Assembly (NCBI GenBank): GCA_023079485.1
Contig: CM041084.1
Location: forward strand, 134,508,792 to 134,572,791
From: Archilochus colubris
Taxonomy: Eukaryota; Chordata; Aves; Apodiformes; Trochilidae
Direction: 5' to 3'
DNA: 64,000 bases
The notes under the pieces are model-generated. The model ran no database searches. It saw only the letters and a list, made by a program, of their open reading frames with translations, and was not told where the DNA came from. The position numbers and the translations under genes are program-made. This document shows positions 47,519 through 58,894 of the stretch, one piece after another. The number at the start of each line of letters is the position of its first letter. The first letter of the stretch is position 1.

Positions 47519-48287
47519 ATTATTGTCAAGGTTAAATGCTGGGACTGCATTTAAATGAATGACAGATGCTCCCTATTAACCCCTCTCCCTTCCCAGAAAG
47601 GGAAAGGAAATAGAATAAGGGAGATAAACTTATGGGTTGGAAACTAAATTAATTAGATTTAATGTATTACCAAATACACACAAAACTAATATCACACTGC
47701 ACTGCCCCACAGCCCCAGTAATGCTCACATCACCACTGAGGCTGCAGGGCAGGCCCTGGGAGAGTCCCAGACCGGGCTCCAGCAGTCAGTGGTAGATAGA
47801 AACAGGATTCAATAATACACAGGTTTAGGAATGCACAGACCGGGATCAAAGGCAGAAGAATGGATGGAGTCCTCCCAAGGCACTGGCTTGACCCTCATGA
47901 TCCCTCAGCTTTGTACTGAGAATGATGTCTATAGGATAGAATGCTTCCTTTGGTCAACTTTGGGTAACGTGTACAGTACAGTCCACTCCTTCCCATAGGA
48001 GGTTGCAGGTGTGACTCCTTTTCCTCCCTTTCCTTTAAGATGCAGAAGTGTAGAGGAACCAAATGGTGACCTTGGTTTCTACAGGAATGTGTATAAACAA
48101 GAGCCTTTTTTCCTACCACTCTGCAGTGACAATGAACATCTAACATTATCATTCCTAGAAGCAGATACTGACTGAAAAACCTGCTGAGAATTTCAGAATG
48201 TCCAGTTACTTAGAAGAGACTTAACTGAAAAGCAAAATAACTAAAAAAGAAAATTGGTTCTGTCCTGGCCTGGACCAGGACAATTAT
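47519..48287 (-). mobile_element. Solo LTR with 5-bp target duplication
   Basis: The LTR itself spans 47524-48282 (759 bp), starting TGTCAAGG and ending CCAGGACA, so the termini are inverted repeats of TGTC/GACA type. Both sides carry ATTAT (47519-47523 and 48283-48287), a perfect 5-bp target duplication. I recognise the internal order (TTAACCCCTCTCCCTTCCC, GCTGCAGGGCAGGCCCTGGG, CCCTCAGCTTTGTACTGAG, TTTGGTCAACTTTGGG) as an avian LTR type. Transcription is probably leftward: on the minus strand a TATA-like CAGTACAAAGCTGAGG lies near 47902-47920 and ATTAAA at 47662-47657, about 240 bp downstream. A 5-bp duplication fits ERVL-type integration. No internal retroviral genes are adjacent, so it formed by LTR-LTR recombination. 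Confidence 0.88.
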
Positions 48288-49939
48288 TTTATCAGTTGCA
48301 AAGTCTAAGTTGATCTTCCTGGAAGTACTGTCCATAGCTTCATGATAGCCTATCAATTAGTGTCAGTGGTGACTTTTGTTTCTTGTTATTGTCTCTACAT
48401 TTTCTTTGTCTGTGTCTTTATATATTTTGTTTCTAGCTTGGATCTTTTCCCTTAGTTTCCTAATTGGCAAGGTCCCTGATCAGATGACCTTTCACACCCT
48501 CATCAGTTAGAGTGACAGAGAAGGTTTGGTTCTCATCACTGTCTTCCTTATCTTTTTTCTCCCAGTTTTCTTGTCCCTGTATGTCCTTGTTCACCAGCTT
48601 TATCCTGTTCTTACTATCCCTTGATGCATTGAAAAAAAGATCCTTCACCCTTAAAGGAGCAGACACTCTCCTTCCATGTACTCTTCTTACATGTATTATA
48701 AAAATCTATTGTGGGATTGCATTTTCCACCCACAATGGAAAATGTGTGAAAAGTTATACCTGATCATACCCTTTGCTGTTTTCCCAGAGATCAAGTCTCC
48801 ATGTGGTGTTACAGTGCTGCTCTCAATTCTTTTTTCTTTTGGAAAATAAAACTGTCAGAACTGTTTAAATAGCATAAATAGTGTGCCTCAGTAGAGTATG
48901 TTGGCTGTCTCATCCATCTCTGTCTCATAATTAATTTATTTTTAGTCATACTACTAATTAAATTACAGTAATTATTACAACTATGGTATGTGATTGTATT
49001 GTAACATTAAAGTGCATTCTAAAGTAGTATTGGAACATCAGTTACAATTCTGCCCTGCAGTGTGGTTTTCCAGTTCTTTGATGCATAGATGCCAACAGTG
49101 ATACTGGAATGAAAGTGTGTACAGGAAGGGACATGAGAGTGCAGGGCTGGCTGTGTTTTCATACAGTGGACTGGTGTTTGGAGACTTGTGTGTTAGAGAT
49201 AATTGTGAACTTTTTTCCCCTGATATTTTTTTTTCTTCACTGGAAAAAGTAGAGTGAATCATAATGTAAGGTCTTTGGGCATTTATGAATTGAAGGACCA
49301 AGCAATGAAGAATAATAACAGAGCTTAGAAATAAAAGCAGCATTTAAATCAACAGAGCAACAGTTAAATCAACAGTCATTTTTCTAAAGAACGTCCATAG
49401 CACTGGGGAAGATAGAATCAGATGTCTGCTCTCTTGTATTTTCCTAAATTGCCAGTGACTTAAATACAGAATAAAATGTTTTTCTTCACAGGGTAGAGAC
49501 AAACCACAGTAGGAAGCATAGCTGTCAACAAGTATAAAATTCCTAAGGGAAAGAGAATACAAGCTTCAGTGAAATAAGAGGAGAGGAAAAAAATCCACAT
49601 ACCACACCAATTTATATTGGAAAAGCAAAGAAAATTCAAGATAAGTTGGTAGCATGATACAGATTTTGGAAACCAGTATTTCTCAAATGATTGGATATAC
49701 CACTCTTGGAAGTCATTACATATTTAAAAGAGGTTTTTATATTTGTTTATCATTTAAGGGCATCATTAAATTTCAAGTGTGAATTAAATTTCAAAACTCA
49801 CATAACAGACTGAATAGACTGTCAGCTTGACTTTTATTCTAGTGGTCAGAATCTTACAAATAGTGTTTTCTTGTGGACTTGAAAGAAAGAGGCATCCAAG
49901 AAATCTGTTAAATTGATCGCCATGCAAGACTCCCAGGGT
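48288..49939. other. Unique AT-rich DNA, no gene seen
   Basis: No gene or transposon recognised. A perfect 9-bp inverted repeat, CATTTTCCA and TGGAAAATG around a 7-nt loop, lies at 48720-48744. A 101-codon minus-strand frame (49038-49343) has no recognisable domain. Confidence 0.5.
48720..48744. repeat. Perfect 9-bp inverted repeat, 7-nt loop
   Basis: CATTTTCCA (48720-48728) and TGGAAAATG (48736-48744) can pair without mismatch. TTTTCC/GGAAAA is also an NFAT-like core in both orientations; that reading is inference. Confidence 0.75.
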
Positions 49940-50108
49940 AAATACTGGATACCCAGTTCAAGAAAAGTATGAAACATAACCAGCAAAGGACCATGAAGAT
50001 GACTGAAGGACTGAAGCATCTTTCAGATAAGGTGTGATTAAGCAAGCTGGGTATGTTAAGACTGAAGGAGAGAAGGCTAATGGTGATCTATGCATGTGTA
50101 TAAATAGT
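49940..50108 (+). mobile_element. Old CR1 LINE fragment
   Basis: GGATACCCAGTTCAAGAAAA, GGACCATGAAGATGACTGAA, GGACTGAAGCATCTTTCAGA and CTGAAGGAGAGAAGGCTAAT follow the CR1 ORF2 order around the FWAPQFKK to LFSLEKRRL region. Both ends are truncated; the 3' UTR and octamers are absent. Divergence is high. Confidence 0.75.
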
Positions 50109-50302
50109 TGTAACTGTTTTTCAATTTTTTTTATTTCTAGTACCTTAAAATGTACCCCTTTCTCACTCATTGTTCTGCAACATAATTCAGAAAGATCCTT
50201 GACAGAATTACTCATATATTTAAAAATAAAAATGGACTATTTGGAAGAAAATTTTTCTTCATTAAACAACCCACAGCTGTCTAAATAAAGGTTATTAATT
50301 TC

Positions 50303-50445
50303 AGGGTGCTACACGGGACTGGGCCCCTCTGGAGGCTGAGCATTTCTGAAGATCCCCCAGGGTAGCAGGGCAGGGCCTGGCAGCCAGAGCCCATCCCACC
50401 ACCTCAGACAGGAACCAGGAGCCAGGGGCTGCAGCTCCAGCTGCA
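50303..50445. other. GC-rich patch after AATAAA, unclassified
   Basis: A 143-bp GC-rich block stands alone in AT-rich DNA. An AATAAA occurs 14 bp before it (50284-50289). It contains CTGGGCCCC, GGGCAGGGCCTGGCAGCCAG and GGCTGCAGCTCCAGCTGC. The layout, poly(A) signal then GC-rich tail, is what an old LTR remnant or a gene 3' end could look like, but I can align it to neither. No open frame of interest. Confidence 0.35.
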
Positions 50446-53010
50446 ATACAAACCATGTATTTTTTAATTCACATTTCTTTGGATGTCACTGTTAAAAAAC
50501 GTCCGACATTTTTAACACATTGAGCAACCCATTTATGTTGACGAACTCTCAATAACAGAAAGTTGCAGTAAAGGGATTTTTGTTAGAGTTTTCATTTCAT
50601 CAAGAAATGGAAAAAGCCAAAAAAAAGCCTTCATTTTACTGAACTCTCATGAGCCTCCAATGTTCAATTTGTTTGCGATTAAAGCATGGATGTACTATTT
50701 CCAAACATTTTTTTCAGAAGAAAAACACATTTTACTGTAACTCTGTTACAAAATCAGTTCTTCAGTGTTATTCCATAATTTCTAAAACATGAACAAAGGG
50801 CTAGTAGGAACAAAAACAGTTAATGTCCTGAGTTTTTGCAGCACTTCACAATCCAATTTATCACTTGGATCACTGAAATTATAAATCATATAATTGCCAC
50901 CTTTAGAATACTTTCAAAAACAGTTTACTTGCTCTAATAATGTTGTTACTTTACTAGAAGAAATAAATAAATATTATTTTACATGCTGGGACTATACACA
51001 TCAGGAAAGGTGTTTTTTCCCTATCACTTACAGATATGGTTGATCATGAGTGCAAAGCTTCGTGCAATTACAGTGTTAAAATAACAACAGAAATTATATT
51101 AATACTTTCTAATACCATCATCTGTAATCAAGAAAAAAAAATCTGAAGAGGACTCTGACTAAATGAAAGTTACTCACTCATAGTTTTAAATCAAGTACAA
51201 AAATATCCATGAGTGAGTTTTTCCCCTCATCTGTGTTTAATGACATAAAACACTTAACATTCGGTAGCATCTTGGTGAGATTTTTGGTAGTGTTTTCATG
51301 TTTGCATTGCAGAAACTGAGGCTAGTTCTACTATCTTGTCCTTTGGTTTTCCCCTGGCCTTGGTGAGGTAGGGCTGCTATGCTGTGTTTCAGTCTTTTCT
51401 GAAGACTTTTTCTCAAACCTGGCAAATATAAATCTTGATTATTGAATTTTGGCACATTGGTTGACTTTCTGGGATGGAGAAAAACTTTTCTGATTTTTTT
51501 ACAATCTTAAAATAAGCAGTGCTTCTTATTAATTATTCAACCCAACAGAAAGAAACCTCATAACTGTGAAAACTCGAAGGATTTCATATGAACTTTCTTC
51601 CAGTCAAAATTAAGCAAATACTGTAATTCAAAAATAAATCTACCAATGTATCATCAAGATCATTGGTGATTCTGACAAGCTGTGATTCTATGTTTAAAAA
51701 AGCCCCTGTCTTTCAAGATGTTATACAAGAATGGTTTTATGATAAGAAAGTTCATATTTTAATGATGCTATCTTGAGATTTTGACATCTTGCATATCTGT
51801 AGATAAATGACTGAAAAATCTTGGATAATGCCATTCTGTGTCATACTGTTAATTGACAAAAGAGAGAAAATACTATTGTAGTGGATAAGTTCCTTTAATA
51901 TTTACACTTAAAGCAAAGGAAACCATTATGTGGTCTATCATCTGTAGATGAGAGTGAAAATGAATTAAAAAATATTGAACTAGTTGGTTTTCATATTATT
52001 AATTCATAGTCAATTACACCAAAGCTTAAAATAAGTAAAGTAATTTTACCTCGGAATTAATTATTTTTCTTTATTGTACATTTATTGTACTCTTCCTAGG
52101 TTACTCTGAAATGTTCCAAGTGATTTCCATCATTTCTCCTAGAACTATATTTCACACTCCACAGATCTCATTTTCAACTATTTTTTCTTGATTATTTTTT
52201 TCTTTTTTTTTCTTTTTTCTTTTTTTTTTTTTTAAATCCCTGAAATTACTGCTAGTATATTAGTATATTACTTCTACATTCTTAAAAAAAAATCATAAAT
52301 AATCCAGAGGAGTTTTTTGGGTTTTTTTTAAGGTACAGGTCATTATCTTCCTTGCACTAGTTGGAGTCTTCCCTAGTGAATCTTATTTAAGTAGTTTCCA
52401 GTCATGTCTAATCACTCTGGAACTGACAATTTATCTTTCTTATAAGTGTTCTACTTCTTAGTATAGTCTATGACATATTCATGCAGTGCTCTGTACATCT
52501 CCCAGGACATTAATGAGGGTATTAAGTAAGACTAGTCCTAAGTTCCCTTTGTCCCTCATCATCACATCCTTCCAACACAAAAGCAATAGTTTGTCATTAT
52601 TCATAACAATTCCTTTTATTTAAATTTCTCATCAAGGTATTCATGATATTGTTCATCTTTGAGACCTGTACTCTAAACTAAACTTCACTGCATGAATGAA
52701 GTAAGTTCTCCATCCTTTAACGTGCAAGTTTCAAAAGAGTAATAGCAGTGTTTGTTGGGTTTTTTCAAAATCTCTGAATTCACAGATATGTTATCTTTCT
52801 AGGAATCCCATTTCCTTTATTCTCTGTACTCTGTTAATTTTATTTTTTGGCTACTTATAGGATGGATTTTGGTATACATTAGAATTACTGTTCCCAGTGG
52901 AGCCAGCTGAGATAAAGAGATTTTCTGACAATTATTCACGTAGCTCAATATCATCAATGCAATTTTGAAACCCTCTTTCTTTTATTTTTAAGTAGCTTTT
53001 AATTCTGCTG
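50446..53010. other. Unique AT-rich DNA, no gene seen
   Basis: No gene or transposon recognised. Contains a T/C-rich simple stretch at 52192-52233. Frames are short (72 codons at most). Confidence 0.5.
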
Positions 53011-53078
53011 TAGAACCACAGAATCATTTAGGTTAGAAAATAACTTTAAGGTCATCAAGGACTGTCAACTGTAGACTA
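53011..53078 (-). mobile_element. CR1 LINE 3'-end scrap, 68 bp
   Basis: TAGAACCACAGAATCATTTAG followed by GTTAGAAAATAACTTTAAGG and TCATCAAGGACTGTCAACTG is the extreme 3' end of a CR1 in minus orientation (compare TAGAATCATCAAGGTTGG at 62.99 kb). It is the smallest copy detected. Confidence 0.7.
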
Positions 53079-56000
53079 TATTTCTATTACATACAGATCT
53101 AGTTATTCTGCCTTCTTTACAAACAGATTTATGCTTTTATTTGTTATTGGTGCTTGCTTCCTGATTTGAACTAATAAATGTAACTTTCTTCATTAGTTAA
53201 TTTTGGTTATAAATCCTGATGATTTTTAATTTGAAAGATAATTTTAAGGGAAATCAGTGTAGGCAGAATACCTTAGTTTATGATACTTACATTAATCTTT
53301 TTTTTTCCTATATTCAGTCATTAAAATGGTTTCTGGTTGTGTAACTTCATTGCTGAGGGTGGAAGGTACATGGTATGCATTTTACTTAGATCATTAGAGG
53401 AGATAGTTATCTTTTCTGGAAAGTTTTCTCTCTGAAATCAGAGGCAATGAGAACACAGGGTAGCACACAAGCCATTAGCATCCTTGACTGAAGTCATAAG
53501 ATGATAATTTGTTCAGCAAGTCCCATTGTAAAGTCATAATCAAATTATTCAATTATTCAGCTTCTCCAAGTGAAAAGCATCAAGAGAAAACAGACCAGTA
53601 TATATCTCTAGATTGTTAAACTCAGCATTTCTGACTTTGCCCAACATTTAACTGTACAGGAGAGAAGCTGTACCTTTTATATAGCAATGTCAGTGTTTAA
53701 ATTTTAGCTTTCTTACATGTTTGACAAAACCTAATTATTTGAGAACTAAAATATATTGAGAATTAAAATAAAATAATATCCTTTCAGAAGGAATGGACTT
53801 CTTGATTTCCTTTAAATAACTTGCACCCTGTTAAAAAATATCCCATCATAAACAAAATATAACCACATTTTTATGCTCTTTTTCAACTGAACTACCCACT
53901 GACACAAATTAATCCTTCTAAGTACACTAGTTCAGTTATTTTTCTTAGGCTCATTTTATTTAAGTCTATATGCTATGAACGTTTATGTGCCAAGTCAGAA
54001 TTTAGTATATCTTCTGCAGCGCCGTTATACTGTGCTTTTTTCTACCACTCTACTACATTTAGGGAGTGTTAAAAAGAAAGTGAAAAATATAATTTAAATA
54101 CCTATAGGAAGGAACTGAGCATAAAAAAGATCAGAGCAAATGTATCCAGACTTGAAGCAAAGTTCAGCAGAACTGCCTACTGTATTCACCTAAGGTTTCT
54201 CAGCAGATCTTCAGTAGGCATCTGCTTTAGATCTGAGCTCGTTTTTGCTTAGTTGTCACTGTCTTGTGATCTTACCTCATTCCTTCTGGCCTTTTGGGGC
54301 TTTTGCCAACAGTTTGTCAAACTGCACTTGGGTATTTAATAGCTGTAACTGAATGATCTTTGTGATGTTATAGTAGTTTATACATGTTCAACTTTTACAA
54401 ATTCTAGTAATTCCCATTTTTCTTGGGTATGGACTTTTATGAAGCACTATTGAAATGTAAATGGGAAACAGAATTTCCTGTTATGGTATGTAAGACTGTG
54501 ACTGGAGAGAATTCTATGACTATGGCGCATAGAAGAAGATTTTAATTAATGAAATATAAGATCACAGATATGCTGTTTCTTTGTGGAAGCTCTAAATAAA
54601 TTTTACTAGGTCATGCCATGTTTGCAACTATTATTAATATTACCTGGATTGTCCAGATTGAAATAATCTAGAAAATTTTAAAAATATTTAGTTCTTCCTT
54701 AAATTTTTATCAGAGCAGTAATTTTAATTCCATGTTTAAAAATTCACCTCTGCAAGAGTAAAATGATCTCTTCCATGTTTAATAAGTGTTTATTAGGTCT
54801 ATAGTGTCTATTTTTTTTCCTTGTGTTTGCATAAATTCTAAACTCTTCACACAGAAAAGCTGCTTCAGATTGCTAACTTTACTGTAAACTGATGACTTCA
54901 GTTCTCTACATGGCTCAACTAAACCAGAAAAATGAAAGCTGGAGGTGGTTCAAAAGAGGAAACCAGCATATGTCCAGGAGAAGGGGGCAATGGAGATGGG
55001 CACTACTTCTCCCTTAAAGGATATCATCACTTCCAGAATAGAGCCAAATAATCTAGAATCTGAAGATTTAAAAATTTCAGTAATTCTGGACTGATTCCAG
55101 CTGTGCATTTTAAGAAAAAAGAATTCTAAATTGTTAATTTACATTTATAATATAATTGCTGAATTAAGAATTTGGATGTCCAAAAGTAAATAAAATTTGT
55201 TTTGCTCTTTGTAATATGAAATTTGTATATTTTAATTGTATATTTTTCCTTGTTTAAAACACCAGTGTTGTCTATCCATCACGAAATCAATCAAATGAGT
55301 GGTGTAACTCCCATTTCTGTATTGAGCTTTCTCATAGTATTTGGATTGGTCATTTTTATTATTATTTGAAATATGTAATTATTATTTTAATGTAAATACT
55401 ATAAGTTATGTTACTTTGATGTAATTTAATTCCATGCTCCTACAGAATGCTTCATTGTGATATGTTGTTTATGAGGGTTCCTATGCTACCAACATGAAGG
55501 ATATAAAAGGCTGTAGCTTAGAAAAATACTGTTGTATAAGGAATAGAACAAATCAAAATGATGTTTCTACACAGTTTAGAATTAAAGTATTCCTTTCTTT
55601 GGTTTAAATCTCATTTCCTGGACCCATCTTTACTGTGACTAAAAAATGAACAAAATCTCCACATGCATTACCTTACTACACAAGTTAATGCCATGAAATT
55701 AGGAATGTACATCTGTGACATAGTGATCTTGAACTAAAAATTAATAGGTAGAGATGAGAAAGAAACTATTCTGAAAGATTTTGCAAAAAGTTCATCATAT
55801 GTAATAATATATTTAATCTCTGAAATTCAGTGCTGTAATTGTATTCATAAGGCAAAATATGTCTTGCTGCCTAATAGGTTATGTTGTATATTCAAAATAT
55901 GCACCACTGTGGTGATCATATTTCTGTGGGATATTTTTTGTCTTTTGATCTAGAAAATTTTTACCAAATAATTTGCATGTGTGTGCAATGTAGGTGGCTG

Positions 56001-56992
56001 TTCACATCTTATCCCAGTTTGAAACTGGAGGAAAACAAGTTACTGTTCTTGTCTGTGAAAGATATAAATATTCCAGATCTTCAAAACATAATGCAGCCAA
56101 TTAAGAAATTGTGTGTTAGCCTCATCAGGCAGCTAAAAGCGAAGCCTTGCACACCTATTTTCTTCCTCTCCTCCTCAAAGGGCTGGGAAAGAGAATTGGA
56201 AGGCTAGAGGTGAGAAAATTTATGGATTGAGATAAAGACAGCAACAGCACAAAAGGTCTATACACAAGTAAAGCAGAACAAGGAATTCCTTTGATTGATA
56301 GGGGAATGTTTAGCCATCTCATTAAAGGAAGGTTCCATCATGCCTAACAATTACTTGGAGAGACAAAGGCCTTTACTCTGATCTTACTCTTCCCAGCCTT
56401 CCTGTAACTTTTACCAAAATCTTGTGAATATGATTTATTCTTCAAAATCTTTCATCTTCACACAGGTGCCAATTTTTCCTTGTCTCTTTGGAAAGTAACT
56501 GTCTTATTCTTCTTGATAAAAGTATCTTGGGGAGAGTGTCTTTTTTCTGTCTGTATTGAAAACAGCAAACAAATGTGAGATCTTTTTGAATGAATAAACT
56601 TCTGTTAATAATGAAAAGCTACTCTCAAGGGATTAAAATGGAGCCACTCAACTTTTCATTAGTTAGTGCATCTAGCTTGTCATCTGAACTACAGCTGGTG
56701 GTTTTAGTGTCACTTTGCAGAATCCCTTTTCTGTGTTTGCAACTTTTTGCAACTTTAGAGAACATCTCATAGTGATGGCATTTATCCTTGGTACACAAAG
56801 GCAGTGTGCACAGACTCCACAGATAATGAAATCCATCAATAGCTGACATGTTCACTGTCCTGTACAGTGCTCATATTTCATTTCAGGTAAAATTCTTATT
56901 GTACCTAACATCTATTTTTTGTGTTTGAACTTATGCTGAGGTGAATGAGACAGCACTAGTCCATATGTAGTATCTAAAAGATGCATGAATAT
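53079..56992. other. Unique AT-rich DNA, no gene seen
   Basis: Nearly 4 kb with no repeat family recognised. A 108-codon open frame at 55881-56207 (plus) has no recognisable domain, starts from an ordinary ATG and sits in AT-rich DNA; I do not call it a gene. Confidence 0.5.
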
Positions 56993-57905
56993 TTCACACT
57001 GGGTTTACAGGGCAAGGCTTTCGTTGTGGGGGAGCTACAGGGGTGGTTTCCATGACAAGATGTCAGAAGCTGCCCCTAAGATGAACAGATCTTGATTCAG
57101 TTGGCTCCAAGACAAACTCACCACTGGCCAAAGCTGAACCAACAGTGACGTTGGTAGCACCTTCTTGCTTAAAAAAGGGTAAAAAAATGATGTGCATACA
57201 CTGCACAAGAAGAGTGAGAAAGTACTGAAGAAACAGCCTTGCAGAAACCAGGGTCAGTGAAAGGTGGGAGGAGGTGTTCCAGGTGGCAGAGCACAGATGT
57301 CCACCTATAGCCCATGGAGAACCACAGTAGAGCAGATATCTACCTGCAGCTCGTGAAGGGGCCCACACTGAAGTAGTTGGTATATATTCTGAAGGAAGCT
57401 GTGACTGGTGTGGAGTTCTCACCCTAGAGCAGGTTCCTAGCAGGAACTGCCCATGGGGAGCAGCCTACATAGGGGTAGGTTTTCTTTCAAGATCTATGAC
57501 CCTACAACGACTCCTGCTGAAGCAGTCTGCTCCTGAAGGACTGCACCCTGTGGAAAAGACCCAGTCTGGAGCAGTTCTTGAAGAACTGCAGCCGGTCCAA
57601 AGGACCACTTTAAGTAAAGCTTGTGAAGGAAGTTAAGCCCAAGAGGAAGAGAACCAAGAGGACATGTGTGGTTCTCAGTTCTTACTCTCCTACTCTGTTA
57701 CAAGTAATTGTCAATACATTAATTTCCCCAAATTCAGTTTGTTTTGCCCATGATAGTAACTGGTAAGTGATTTCTCCATTCCTATTTCAATCCACAAGGC
57801 TTTTGTCATTTTTTTCTTCTGTTTCGTTGGTAGTGGGAAAATAGAGGGGGACAAATAGAGAAGTTTGGTGGGCACCTGGTGGCCAGCCAAGGTCACCCCA
57901 CCACA
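56993..57905 (+). mobile_element. ERVL-like solo LTR, about 0.91 kb
   Basis: Same family as the LTR at 10.5 kb and, inverted, at 23.2 kb. In order it shows CTGGGTTTACAGGGCAAGG, GGAGCTACAGGGGTGG, TTGGCTCCAAGACAAACTCA, AACCAGGGTCAGTG, repeated GGAGCAG/CTGCAGC units, CCTGAAGGACTGCACCCTGT, GAAGAACTGCAGCC, the AATTCAGTTTGTTTTGCCCA block, and a U5 tail TTTGGTGGGCACCTGG to CCACCACA. The order matches an LTR type I know from bird genomes. The TG start is eroded, so the left boundary is approximate. Flanks CACAC and AACAC are similar but not a convincing duplication. No internal retroviral genes adjoin it. Confidence 0.8.
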
Positions 57906-58894
57906 AACACAAATGCAGGTCCAAAATGAAGCATTCAACACAAAATTTGAAAGTAGTTCTTGAATCAGACAGATATAACACAGTCCAGCAAATGGCTTGT
58001 GTGAAAGGGATCAGTGAAGAGTTGGTGCCTGAGGCTTCAGGGGACTGACAGAGATGGCACAACTATGGTGGTTTTCGGTCACAATGGACAGTCTGGAATA
58101 AAAAGAATAACTGTCCTAGTGCATCAGAGGCAGCTTCCCTGGTCTCAGGTTCTGGGCAATGCCTGGTGTTTCTTCCTGAGACATGATATGTACAGAGAAG
58201 TGACATCTAGACAAAACATGAAATCAGTGGAGGATTGAGGCTACTAAAATGGAATAGCATAGAAGATTGTGGCTTTTGGCAAAAAAGAAGGTATTTATTT
58301 CCCCACTCCCAGGTGTGCACTTTTAGCTACAGGGTTATGGTTTTGTATTAGGAAGAACATTTTTTCTTAAGGGAGACATTTGGACCAGCTGAGCCTGATC
58401 CATATACTGGCACCAAAGCAAATGTTAGCAGCTGGAGATGTCTTTCTGCAGGGGTCTGCATCTGTCTCCCAAGAAGACTTTCTGTAGTTCAAGGTTTATT
58501 GCTTCTTTGTCAGAAGCTCAGACCTTGAATATTGCAGAGAAATTTCAGAAGTTTATCTGATTTTCAGACTACTCTTGTGCCTTACTGTTCATCTGTGTTT
58601 GACATCAGTGATAATGTCAAGGGAGATCTGGATCTTATCAAGAGCAACTATAGGTTTCTGGAATGTAAAGTGTGCAACATGGCATCTGAGGTAGCTCCTC
58701 AGTTCTGTCAAGGGGAAAGAATAGAATAGATCCAGATAAATACAGTGAATTAGTCACTGGTTGTTTTCATGATATTTCAAGCAAGTCTTTGGTTTACTGA
58801 GGAATTAAGAACACTGAGGAAAGACAGGAACCATCTGATGAGATGAGTTATAGTGCCTTTGCCAAAAGGCTTGTTAACCTATTGTGCAAAGCTT
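57906..58894. other. Unclassified DNA between LTR and CR1
   Basis: About 1 kb of moderate GC content. It may include more of the ancient CR1 to its right, but I could not align it. No protein domain recognised in frames of 65-91 codons. Confidence 0.4.

Noticed and set aside
55881..56207. 108-codon open frame, plus strand
   Set aside because: No recognisable domain, AT-rich codon composition like the flanks; expected by chance in 64 kb.
56993..57910. CACAC/AACAC as target duplication of the 57-kb LTR
   Set aside because: Only four of five bases match, the sequence is low complexity and the left LTR boundary is eroded, so the position would have to be chosen to fit.
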